Shown here: positions 5,636 to 13,653 of the stretch, one piece after another
How the letters are laid out: every line of letters starts with the position of its first letter
Numbering within the stretch: the stretch's first letter is position 1
Origin: JBFGCT01 sp041581055
GTDB lineage: Bacteria; Actinomycetota; Acidimicrobiia; Acidimicrobiales; Ilumatobacteraceae
Length of the DNA: 16,464 bases
Reading direction: 5' to 3'
Assembly: GCA_041581055.1 (NCBI GenBank)
Contig: JBFGCT010000089.1
Coordinates: forward strand, 1 to 16,464
Position numbers and translations under genes: made by a program
Notes under the pieces: generated by a model
What the model saw: only the letters and a program-made list of their open reading frames with translations
Told to the model about the DNA's origin: nothing
Database searches by the model: none

Positions 5636-6208
5636 TCACGGCGCCGGCCGCAGCATCCCCCACATGTGCGGCCCGCCCGGCACGTCCCATTCCGAGCGAA
5701 CATCGAATCCGTGCCGGCGGTAGTACACGACGTTCTCCGCCGTCTCGGTCTCGAGGTAGCACGGCAGGCCCTCGGCGTCGGTGCGCTCGAACATCGCCGC
5801 CATCAAGGTCGCTCCGAGGCCCTGCCGCTGCCAGTCCGGATGGGTCGCCAGCATCTGGAGGTACCAGTGCGGCTCGGGTGGGGTGTGCGCGTCCATCAGC
5901 GGCGTGAGCACCTTGAACCGCTCGACCCGCTCGGGCGGCGGCGGGTCGACCGGCGGATCCACCTCGACCTCGACCTCGGGGCGGCCCGGCGGGATCCAGA
6001 CCGCGAGCGCCGCCGCGTCGCCGGTGCACCAGACCTCCTCGAGGGCGAGCCAGTTCGTCATCGCGCCGCGGAAGACCTCGCCGCCCGGCTGGAGGTACTC
6101 CTCGTCGCCGGGGATCAGCCAGCGCGTAATTGGGTCGTCGACGAACGCCCGCATCGCCGTGACGCTCAGGCGGCGGACGTCGGCACGCGTTGCCCGGCGG
6201 ACCGTCAT
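5636..6208 (-). CDS. GNAT family N-acetyltransferase
   Basis: A 190-residue acetyl-CoA-dependent acetyltransferase. It begins MTVRRATRADVRRLSVTAMRAFVDDPITRWLIP, the N-terminal pattern of GNAT proteins related to puromycin N-acetyltransferase. Motif A, LATHPDWQRQGLGATLMAAM (120-139), contains the acetyl-CoA pyrophosphate loop Q-R-Q-G-L-G. Motif B, YLETETAENVVYYRRHGF (151-168), carries the usual Asn and Tyr. HWYLQML (114-120) is the preceding strand. The substrate is unknown; small-molecule acetylation is likelier than protein acetylation from this resemblance, but that is weak inference. An acidic Pro/Glu-rich insertion (78-95) is unusual. ATG at 6208 is chosen because TACAGT (6221-6216) ends seven bases upstream and because it coincides with the GNAT fold start. 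It converges on rpe across the 15-bp repeats. Confidence 0.88.
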   Translation of the reverse strand: MTVRRATRADVRRLSVTAMRAFVDDPITRWLIPGDEEYLQPGGEVFRGAMTNWLALEEVWCTGDAAALAVWIPPGRPEVEVEVDPPVDPPPPERVERFKVLTPLMDAHTPPEPHWYLQMLATHPDWQRQGLGATLMAAMFERTDAEGLPCYLETETAENVVYYRRHGFDVRSEWDVPGGPHMWGMLRPAP

Positions 6209-6215
6209 CGCGCCG

Positions 6216-6255
6216 ACTGTAGGGGCCGGCCGCACCGGCCGCCGAGTGCTACAAC
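6216..6255. promoter_or_regulatory. Divergent promoters flanking an inverted repeat
   Basis: TACAGT on the minus strand (6221-6216) serves the GNAT gene and TACAAC on the plus strand (6250-6255) the GHMP kinase, with 7- and 6-base gaps to their starts. Between them GGCCGG (6224-6229) and CCGGCC (6235-6240) form an inverted repeat around five bases. It could be a shared operator, though such repeats also arise by chance in GC-rich DNA. Confidence 0.4.
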
Positions 6256-6261
6256 GGCGCG

Positions 6262-7218
6262 GTGCCGGATCAGCGACCGACGATCGTGGAGACCGTGCCG
6301 GCGCGCGCCGCGCTGGCCGGGAACCCGTCCGACGGGTACGACGGCGCCGTCCTGGCGGTTCCGGTCCGTGGCGTCTTCGCCCGGGTCGAGGCGCGGCCGG
6401 CCGAGCGCCTGCGGGTCGGCGGTCGGACGTTCGGATCGCTCGACACGCTCCGGGCGGCGCTGCGCCGCGGCGAGGTCGCCGGCCTGTCGTCACTGGGCGC
6501 CGCCGCGGTCGACGCGTTCGCCACCCATGTCGGCCCGCCCGCGCCGTGCGCGCTGGAGATCTCGACGTCGATTCCCGAGTCGGTCGGGCTCGCCGGGTCG
6601 AGCGCGGTCGTCGTCGCCGTGCTGCGGACGCTCGCCCGCGCCTCGGGTCGGCGCGTCCCGCCGCCGAACGAGCTGGCGGCGATCGCGCTCGCCGCCGAGG
6701 TCGACGGCCTGGGCATCGCGGCGGGGCTCCAGGATCGCGTCGTCCAATGTCACGACGCGCCGATGCACATGGAGTTCGGTGGCGGCCGGCACGAGGTGGT
6801 GCGCCCCGGCCGACCGATGCGCCTGCACGTCGCGTACCGCCCGGACGCCGCCGCGCCGAGCGACATGACCCACGGCCCGTTGCGCGCCCGGCACGCGCGC
6901 GGCGACATCGACGTCCGGGAAGCCATGGACGCGCTCGCCGAGCAGGCCCGGCTGGCGACGGGCGCGCTGCGCGCCGGTGACGGTGGGGCCCTCGGCGCGG
7001 CGATGGACCGGTCGTTCGACATCAGGCGCTCGATCGTCCCGCTCGACTCGGCGCACGTCGAGATGATCGAGGTGGCGCGGTCCTCGGGGGCGGCCGCCAA
7101 CTTCTCCGGGTCCGGGGGGTCGATCTCGGTGCTGGTCGACGACGACGGCGGCGCCGACCGGGCGAGCTCGGCCCTGGCGGCGATCGGTTGCGGCTTCCTC
7201 GACGTGTCCCTCGAGTGA
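6262..7218 (+). CDS. GHMP-family sugar kinase, glucuronokinase-like
   Basis: A 318-residue small-molecule kinase of the GHMP superfamily. Motif 1 is ARAALAGNPSDGYDGAVLAVPV (14-35), the ATP-binding motif 2 is SIPESVGLAGSSAVVVA (103-119), the probable catalytic Asp158 is in AAGLQDRVVQ, and motif 3 is AAANFSGSGGSISVLV (277-292). Length is normal. The NPSDGYDGAVL wording and the IPESVGLAGSSA motif resemble plant-type glucuronokinases and their bacterial relatives rather than galactokinase or mevalonate kinase, so a sugar or sugar-acid substrate is likely but unproven. GTG at 6262 is chosen because TACAAC (6250-6255) ends six bases upstream. No epimerase, nucleotidyltransferase or sugar transporter is adjacent to narrow the pathway. 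It ends 41 bases before the AddBA start. Confidence 0.85.
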   Translation: MPDQRPTIVETVPARAALAGNPSDGYDGAVLAVPVRGVFARVEARPAERLRVGGRTFGSLDTLRAALRRGEVAGLSSLGAAAVDAFATHVGPPAPCALEISTSIPESVGLAGSSAVVVAVLRTLARASGRRVPPPNELAAIALAAEVDGLGIAAGLQDRVVQCHDAPMHMEFGGGRHEVVRPGRPMRLHVAYRPDAAAPSDMTHGPLRARHARGDIDVREAMDALAEQARLATGALRAGDGGALGAAMDRSFDIRRSIVPLDSAHVEMIEVARSSGAAANFSGSGGSISVLVDDDGGADRASSALAAIGCGFLDVSLE

Positions 7219-7247
7219 CGCCCCCGCCCGATGTGACACCGGTTCCC

Positions 7248-7253
7248 TACGAT
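7248..7253 (+). promoter_or_regulatory. Leaderless-type -10 element for addBA
   Basis: TACGAT ends six bases before GTG at 7260 and lies in the 41-base gap after the GHMP kinase. It supports GTG 7260 rather than the upstream in-frame ATG at 7188, which would overlap the kinase gene. No LexA box is seen here. Confidence 0.5.
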
Positions 7254-7259
7254 CGGGCT

Positions 7260-10200
7260 GTGCCCATCGCCGCCACGACCACCCGGCCCGAGGGGGCGAT
7301 CGACGCGCTGGCCGCCGTCATCGGCGAGGCCAAGGGCGACGAGATGCTCGAGCCCGTCGTCGTCGCCGTGCCGAGCAACACGTGCGGGGTGATGACCCGC
7401 CGCGCGCTCGGCCGGGTCGGCGGCATCGCCGGCGTCGACATGGTCACCCTGAACCGCCTCGCCGAGCTGATCGCCGGCCCGGCGCTGGCGGCCGCCGACC
7501 GGGCGCCGATGTCGACCCCGGTGATCGACCTCGCCATCGCCGACGTCCTCGCCGAGGAGCCGGGCGCCTTCGCCGCCGTCGCGTCGCACCCGTCGACCGT
7601 CGTCGCCCTCCGCGAGCTGCACCGCGAGCTGCGGCTGGCCGGCGACGCCGCGGCCAGCGCGCTGGCCGCCCACTCCCGCCGCGGGCGCGAGGCGGTCAGG
7701 GTGAGCCGGGCGGCGACCCGCCGCCTCGACCGGCGCTGGTACGACGACGCCGACCTGTTCGTCCACGCCACGGCGGCGGTCCGCGCGGCGGCGCCCGCCG
7801 GCCTCCGGCACCTCGTCGTCCATCTGCCCCACGATCTCCGAGGGCTGCCGATGACGTTTGTGGTCGAGCTGGGCCAGCGGCTCGACGTCCGGATCGTGAC
7901 CACCCGGGTCGGCGACGCCGCCGCCGACGCGGACTCGGTGGCGACGCTCGACGCGCTCGGGGTGTCCGCCGTGCCGCCCGAGCCGGCGGCGCCGAGCCCG
8001 CCGGTCCGCGTCGTGTCAACCACCGACGCCGACGACGAGGCCCGCATCGCGACCCGGCTCGTGGTCGACGCCGCCCGCGGCGGCACCCCCTTCGAGCGCA
8101 TCGCCGTCCTCTGGCCGGTCCAGCGCCCCTACGCCCGGCTGGTCGAGCACCACCTCGACGCCGCCGAGATCCCGTGGAACGGCCGGCCCGGCACCGCGCC
8201 CAGCGAGCGGCTCGCGCCGCGGCTGGTGCTCGACCTGCTCGACGTCGACCGGCGCGGCCTGCGACGGCGCGACCTGTTCGCCATGCTCGCCGACGTCCCG
8301 GCGCGCGGCGCCGACGGCGCCTATCTCCCGACGGCGAGCTGGGAGCGGGTCAGCCGCGAGGCGGGGGTCGCCCGCGACGACGACTGGCAGCGACGCCTCG
8401 GCGCCTTGGCGAACAGCGAGCGATGGGGGCCGGCGGCGGCCGAGCTGTCGAGCTTCATCAGCGGCCTGCGCGCCGACCTGGGGCACCCGGCCGCCACCGC
8501 CCGCTGGTGGGACTGGGCGGTCTGGTGCGGCGACCAACTCGACCGCTGGATCGGCCGCCAGGCCCTCGAACGCCTTCCCGAGCCCGAGTACCGCGCGTGG
8601 GAGGCGCTGACCCGGGCGCTCGACCGCCTGCGGCACCTCGACCCGGTCGGCGCGCCGGTGACCAGACACCGGTTCCGGGCGACCCTCGAGGCCGAGCTCG
8701 ACGACATGCCGGGGCGGCAGGGGCGGGTCGGCGACGGTGTCACGGTCGGCCCGCTCGCCGGGGCCGACGGGCTCGATGTCGACGTGGTCGTCGTGCTCGG
8801 CGGCGCCGAGGGCACGCTGCCGCCGACCCCGCGTGGCGACCCGCTCCTGTCCGACGCCGACCGTGCGGCGGCGGGGCTCCCGGCGAGCGACGCGCTCGGC
8901 GATCGGTTGCGCCGGAACCTGCTCGGCGTGTGCGCCAGCGCCGCGGTCACGGTCACCATCCCCCGCGGCGACCTCCGGGCGACGAGCCACAACCGGCCGT
9001 CGCGCTGGATCGCGGAATGGACCGACGACCCGCGGCTGCACGTCGTCGCCTCGCACACCGCCGGGCTCGCCGCAACCGAGTTCCCGGCCTCGCCCGCCGA
9101 GCACCGTCTGCGGGCCCGCTTCGGGCACGTGATGGCCGGCCACCCCGTCGACACCGCACAGGGCGCCGACGCCGACCCCGTCCTGCGGCGCGGCGTTGCC
9201 CTGCGCCGCGCCCGGCACTCCGATCGCCTGACGGTGTACGACGGCGACCTGAGCGCGGTCGACGTCCCCCGGCTCGACCACGCGGTCTCCCCGAGCCGGC
9301 TCGAGGCCTGGGCGGCGTGCCCCCACGCGTACTTCGTGCGCTACCTGCTCGACGTCAGGGCGGTCGACGAACCCGACGACGAGATCAGCATCACCGCGCT
9401 CGACCGCGGCAGCGCGACCCACGACGCGCTCGACCGCTTCCACCGCGCCGTGATCGACGGCGCGTTGTCGCAACCGACCGAGGCCGGCTGGAACGACGAG
9501 CACCGTCACGCCCTCGGCCGGTTCTTCGACGAGGTCAGCGACGAGACCGAGCGGCGGGGCCGCACCGGGCGGCCGGCGTACTGGGCGGTCGAGCGGGAGC
9601 GGATGCGCGCCGACCTGCTCGCCTGGCTCGACCACGACAGCGTCAAGGTCGCCGAGCGGCGCGCCCAGGTCGTCGCCTCCGAGCACCGGTTCGACACCGA
9701 CGCCGACGTCTCGATCCCCCTTCCCGACGGCCGGCGGGTCCAGCTGCTCGGTTCGATCGACCGCGTCGACCGGTGCGCCGACGGCCTGCTCGTCGTCACC
9801 GACCACAAGACCGGGAGCGCCCGCCGCTATCGCGGGCTGACCGCCGACGACCCGACGCTCGGCGGCACGGCGTTCCAGCTGCCGGCCTACGCCGCCGCCG
9901 CCCGGGCGCTCAGCGGCGAGCCCGACGCGCCGGTCTTCGCCGAGTACGGGCTGTTCGCCAAGGGCGACTACGAGCGGTTCGGCTACACGGTCACGCCCGA
10001 CGTGTGGGCCGGGGTGCAGGCCGATCTCGCCGAGGTCGTCGACGGGATCGAGGCCGGGTTCTTCCCCAACCGTCCCGAACAGCCCGGCTGGCGGCTGTTC
10101 GTGTCGTGCGAGTACTGCGAGCCCGACCACCTCGGCACGAGCGAGCGCTGGGGCGAGTGGGAGCGCAAGCGCGCCGATCCGCGTCTCGCCCGCTGGTTCG

Positions 10201-13200
10201 CGCCGCCCGGGGCCGACTCGCCCGCCGCCGACCCGCCCGACCAGGCGGCGCGTCAGCGGATCCGGAACGACCTCGACGCGACGTTGTTCGTCGAGGCGGG
10301 CGCCGGCGCCGGCAAGACGAGCTCGCTCGTCGACCGGATCGTCAACCTGGTCGCCGGCGGGCAGCCGATCACCGGCGTCGCGGCGATCACGTTCACCGAG
10401 AAGGCGGCCGCCGAACTGCGCACGCGGGTCCGCGACCGCCTCGAAGCCGCCGGTTCGGGGCCGGCATCGGCGGCGCTCGACCAACTCGACCACGCCCCGA
10501 TCGGCACGCTCCACGCCTTCGCTCGGCGGGTGCTGTTCGAGTACCCGATCGAATCCGGGCTGCCGCCCGCCTTCTCCGTGCTCGACGAGCTGGAGAGCGG
10601 GCTCCAGTTCGAGGAGCAGTGGGACGACCTGCTCGACCGGCTGCTCGACGACCCGGCGCCGGGGGGCGGGCTGCTCGACGGCGGGCGGGCACTGGTCGAG
10701 CTGTGCGAGTTCGACGGCTTCGGGATCCGCACCGGCGTCCGGCGGATGGCCGACGACTTCCGGGCCAACTGGGACCTCGTCGAGGAACGGGTCAGCCTGG
10801 AGGACCCCGGCCCGCTCACGCTCGACCTCACCGGGCTGATCTCCCGCGCCGAGCAGATCGCGTCCGTCCCCGTGCCCGACGACGACTCCCAGGCGGCGTT
10901 GGTCGGCGAGATCGGGCGGCTCGCGCTGGCCGCCCGCGGGGCGACGCACGCGCGCGCCCGGCTCGACGTGCTGCAGCTGGCGTCCCAGCGCTACGGCAAG
11001 TGGGCCGTGGGCGACGTGCGGACCGGCAGCAAGGCGAAGTGGCGGCAACACGGCGGGGCGGCCGCGCTCGACGACCTGCGGGCGAGCGAGCAGGGTCTCG
11101 CCCGCCACGTCGTCGAGATCCACGAGCGGGTGCGCCACCATCGGCGCCTGGTCCTCGGGGCGATCCTCGGGCGGTTCGTGATCGACGCCGCGGTCGACCG
11201 CGCCGAGGCCGGACGACTCGAGTTCCACGATCTGCTCGTGCTCGCCCGCCGCCTGCTGGCGACCCGCGCCGACGTCCGGGCCCGGCTCCACGATCGATTC
11301 CCGCGCGTGTTGCTCGACGAGTTCCAGGACACCGACCCGATCCAACTCGAGATCGCCGTGCGGTTGACGTCGGCGCCCGACGCCGCCGAGCAGGACGGCC
11401 GGTGGCGGGAGCTGGCGCCCCTGCCCGGGCGGCTGTTCATCGTCGGCGACCCGAAGCAGTCGATCTACCGGTTCCGCCGCGCCGACATCGCCCAGTATCT
11501 CAGCGCCGCCGATCAGGTCGGCGCCGACCGCGTGCGCCTCAGCGCCAACTTCCGGTCGAGCCGCGCCGTGATCGGCTTCGCCAACGACGTCTTCGGTCGG
11601 CTGATCGAGTTCACCGAAGACACGCAGCCGGCCTTCCAGCCCCTCGACGCGTGTCGCGCAGAGCGCCTGCTCGACCACGGCACGGTCACCGTGCTCGGCG
11701 ACGAGTGCCACGACGACCTCGGCCGCGGCAAGGGTGGCGGCGTGGGCGAGGTCGGCGCGGCCGACGAGCTGCGGCGGCGCGAGGCCCGCGACGTCGTCGG
11801 GGCGATCGGGGCGGCACTCGCCGAGGGCTGGCCCGTCGGCGACGGCGACGGGCTGCGCCCGTGCCGCCCCGGCGACGTCTGCGTGCTGCTCCCGACGCGC
11901 ATCTCGCTTCCGGCGCTCGAGAGCGAGCTGCGGGCGGCGCAGGTGCCGTACCGGGCCGAGAACGCGTCGGTGGTCTACGCCACCACCGAGATCAGGGATC
12001 TGCTGATGGTCCTGCGGGCGGCCGACGATCCGACCGATCAGCTCGCCCTGATCGCCGCACTGCGCAGCCCGCTGTACGGCTGCAGCGACGTCGAGCTGTA
12101 CGACTGGCGCCGGGCGGGCGGGGTCTGGGGGCTGTGGGCGGAGCCACCCGCCGGGCTCGGCGCGCACCCGGTCGCCGTCGCGCTCGCCCACCTGCGCTCG
12201 GTCGCCGAGCGCATCGGGTGGGTGCTTCCGGCCGACCTTCTCGCCGCCGTGGTCGACGAGCGGCGGCTGCTCGACCTGGCGCTCGACGGCCCGGACGGGC
12301 GCGACGTGTGGCGGCGGGTGCGCTACGTCGTCGACCAGGCCCGCGCCTGGGCCGACGCCGGCGGCCACGGGGTCCGGCGATACCTGGCGTGGGCCAAGTT
12401 GCAGGCCGCCGAGCGCAGCGTCTCGGACACGATCCTGCCCGAGCACGACCACGACGCGGTCCGGATCATGACCATCCACGCCGCCAAGGGCCTCGAGTTC
12501 CCGATCACGATCGTCGCCGGGCTGACGACACAGCCGCGCCGCTCCCAAACCGCCGGGGTCGTGTGGGCCGACGACTCCTGGATGCTCGCCGGCAAGGGCG
12601 ACGACGGCGACTTCTCCACCCATCAGCCGCTCGACGAGCAGATGGGCGACGCCGAGCGGCGGCGCCTGCTGTACGTCGCCTGCACCCGGGCCGTCGAGCA
12701 CCTCGTCGTGTCGCTGCACCGCTCCCGCCCGACCCAGAAGAACGCCGACTACGCCGACTGGGGGCCGCTGACGTCGGCCGAGCTGCTGTGGGCCGCCGGC
12801 GCGTCGGGGCCCACCTCCGGCGCCGTCGGGCGGCGCTGCGAGCCGCGCCCCGTCGCCGCCGGCGCCATGGCGCCGATGGCGCTCGACTGGTCCGACCCCG
12901 ATGAGTGGGCCGTCGAGCGGGCCCGGGTGCTGCGGGTCGCGTCCCGCCGAACGGGGGTCGCCGCGACCCGCCTCGCCGAGGAGGTGCGGGCGCTCGACGC
13001 GGGCGACGCGAGCGACGACGCGGGGCTCGACAAGCACCCGGTCAACGTCGACCTCCCGGCCTGGCAGCGCGGCCGGTACGGCACGGCGATCGGGCGAGCC
13101 GTCCACGGCGTGCTCCAGTTCTGCGCGCTCGACGACGGGCACGACATCGACACCCTGGCCCGCGCCCAGTGCGCGGCCGAGGGCGTCATCGGCCTCGACG

Positions 13201-13592
13201 GCCGCGTCGCCTCGCTGGCCCGCTCCGCGCTCGGCGCGCCGATCGTGCGCAGCGTCGCCGACGGCCTGCCGCACTGGCGTGAGCTGTTCGTGGCGGCCCC
13301 GATCGGCGACCGAGTGGTCGAGGGCTACGTCGACCTCCTCGTGCGCACCGCGGGCGGGTTGGTGATCGTCGACTACAAGACCGACCAGTGGTCCGGGCCG
13401 GTGCAGTCGGCGGAGCGGATCGGGCGCTACCGGATCCAGCTCGCGGCCTACGGCGCGGCGCTCGAGGTGGTGCTCCGCGAGCCGGTCGTCGGTGGCATCC
13501 TCGTCCACTGCCGGCCGGATCACGACGCCGAGCAGATCGATGTCGCCGGGTGGGACGACGCGTTGGACGAGGTGCGCCGGCTCGTCAGCTGA
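7260..13592 (+). CDS. Fused AddB-AddA helicase-nuclease (double-strand break resection)
   Basis: One ORF of 2,110 codons joins two normally separate subunits of the AddAB/RecBCD-type enzyme that unwinds and degrades broken DNA ends and prepares 3' tails for RecA. Residues 1 to about 1000 are AddB-like: no Walker A, the motif VVVVLGGAEGTLPPTPRGDPLLSDADR, then a PD-(D/E)XK nuclease with Asp834 (GSIDRVD), Asp848 and Lys850 (TDHKTG) and QLPAYA, and iron-sulphur cysteines Cys687, Cys950 and Cys953, with Gly959 where a fourth Cys is expected. Residues from about 1000 are a complete AddA: EAGAGAGKT (1012-1020), DEFQDTD (1353-1359), VGDPKQSIYRFRRAD (from 1395), motif V IMTIHAAKGLEFP, LLYVACTRA (1803-1811), and a second nuclease with Asp2025, Asp2038 and Lys2040 (VDYKTD). 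Between Val948 and Walker A there is no in-frame ATG or GTG, so separate translation of AddA is unlikely. Start GTG 7260 fits TACGAT-N6-GTG. Confidence 0.9.
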   Translation: MPIAATTTRPEGAIDALAAVIGEAKGDEMLEPVVVAVPSNTCGVMTRRALGRVGGIAGVDMVTLNRLAELIAGPALAAADRAPMSTPVIDLAIADVLAEEPGAFAAVASHPSTVVALRELHRELRLAGDAAASALAAHSRRGREAVRVSRAATRRLDRRWYDDADLFVHATAAVRAAAPAGLRHLVVHLPHDLRGLPMTFVVELGQRLDVRIVTTRVGDAAADADSVATLDALGVSAVPPEPAAPSPPVRVVSTTDADDEARIATRLVVDAARGGTPFERIAVLWPVQRPYARLVEHHLDAAEIPWNGRPGTAPSERLAPRLVLDLLDVDRRGLRRRDLFAMLADVPARGADGAYLPTASWERVSREAGVARDDDWQRRLGALANSERWGPAAAELSSFISGLRADLGHPAATARWWDWAVWCGDQLDRWIGRQALERLPEPEYRAWEALTRALDRLRHLDPVGAPVTRHRFRATLEAELDDMPGRQGRVGDGVTVGPLAGADGLDVDVVVVLGGAEGTLPPTPRGDPLLSDADRAAAGLPASDALGDRLRRNLLGVCASAAVTVTIPRGDLRATSHNRPSRWIAEWTDDPRLHVVASHTAGLAATEFPASPAEHRLRARFGHVMAGHPVDTAQGADADPVLRRGVALRRARHSDRLTVYDGDLSAVDVPRLDHAVSPSRLEAWAACPHAYFVRYLLDVRAVDEPDDEISITALDRGSATHDALDRFHRAVIDGALSQPTEAGWNDEHRHALGRFFDEVSDETERRGRTGRPAYWAVERERMRADLLAWLDHDSVKVAERRAQVVASEHRFDTDADVSIPLPDGRRVQLLGSIDRVDRCADGLLVVTDHKTGSARRYRGLTADDPTLGGTAFQLPAYAAAARALSGEPDAPVFAEYGLFAKGDYERFGYTVTPDVWAGVQADLAEVVDGIEAGFFPNRPEQPGWRLFVSCEYCEPDHLGTSERWGEWERKRADPRLARWFAPPGADSPAADPPDQAARQRIRNDLDATLFVEAGAGAGKTSSLVDRIVNLVAGGQPITGVAAITFTEKAAAELRTRVRDRLEAAGSGPASAALDQLDHAPIGTLHAFARRVLFEYPIESGLPPAFSVLDELESGLQFEEQWDDLLDRLLDDPAPGGGLLDGGRALVELCEFDGFGIRTGVRRMADDFRANWDLVEERVSLEDPGPLTLDLTGLISRAEQIASVPVPDDDSQAALVGEIGRLALAARGATHARARLDVLQLASQRYGKWAVGDVRTGSKAKWRQHGGAAALDDLRASEQGLARHVVEIHERVRHHRRLVLGAILGRFVIDAAVDRAEAGRLEFHDLLVLARRLLATRADVRARLHDRFPRVLLDEFQDTDPIQLEIAVRLTSAPDAAEQDGRWRELAPLPGRLFIVGDPKQSIYRFRRADIAQYLSAADQVGADRVRLSANFRSSRAVIGFANDVFGRLIEFTEDTQPAFQPLDACRAERLLDHGTVTVLGDECHDDLGRGKGGGVGEVGAADELRRREARDVVGAIGAALAEGWPVGDGDGLRPCRPGDVCVLLPTRISLPALESELRAAQVPYRAENASVVYATTEIRDLLMVLRAADDPTDQLALIAALRSPLYGCSDVELYDWRRAGGVWGLWAEPPAGLGAHPVAVALAHLRSVAERIGWVLPADLLAAVVDERRLLDLALDGPDGRDVWRRVRYVVDQARAWADAGGHGVRRYLAWAKLQAAERSVSDTILPEHDHDAVRIMTIHAAKGLEFPITIVAGLTTQPRRSQTAGVVWADDSWMLAGKGDDGDFSTHQPLDEQMGDAERRRLLYVACTRAVEHLVVSLHRSRPTQKNADYADWGPLTSAELLWAAGASGPTSGAVGRRCEPRPVAAGAMAPMALDWSDPDEWAVERARVLRVASRRTGVAATRLAEEVRALDAGDASDDAGLDKHPVNVDLPAWQRGRYGTAIGRAVHGVLQFCALDDGHDIDTLARAQCAAEGVIGLDGRVASLARSALGAPIVRSVADGLPHWRELFVAAPIGDRVVEGYVDLLVRTAGGLVIVDYKTDQWSGPVQSAERIGRYRIQLAAYGAALEVVLREPVVGGILVHCRPDHDAEQIDVAGWDDALDEVRRLVS

Positions 13593-13653
13593 CCGGCGCC
13601 GTCCACCGAACCGCTGACCCGCTCGTCGACCGGCTGGCGTCACCTCGCCGGGT

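Noticed and set aside
3469..5907. A long plus-strand frame of 812 codons spanning the methyltransferase and rpe
   Set aside because: It is antisense to the methyltransferase and out of frame with rpe. It is Arg-rich and motif-free.
7188..7259. ATG 7188 as the start of addBA
   Set aside because: It would overlap the GHMP kinase by 31 bases, and the added residues look like an out-of-frame read of the kinase end. GTG 7260 has a promoter element at the recurring distance.
7382..12904. A plus-strand open frame of 1,840 codons overlapping addBA in another frame
   Set aside because: The translation is almost wholly Arg, Pro, Ala and Gly, the typical out-of-frame product of high-GC coding DNA, and lacks domains.
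13593..13653. A terminator between the convergent addBA and membrane-protein genes
   Set aside because: I looked for a stem-loop followed by a T-run on either strand and found no convincing one.
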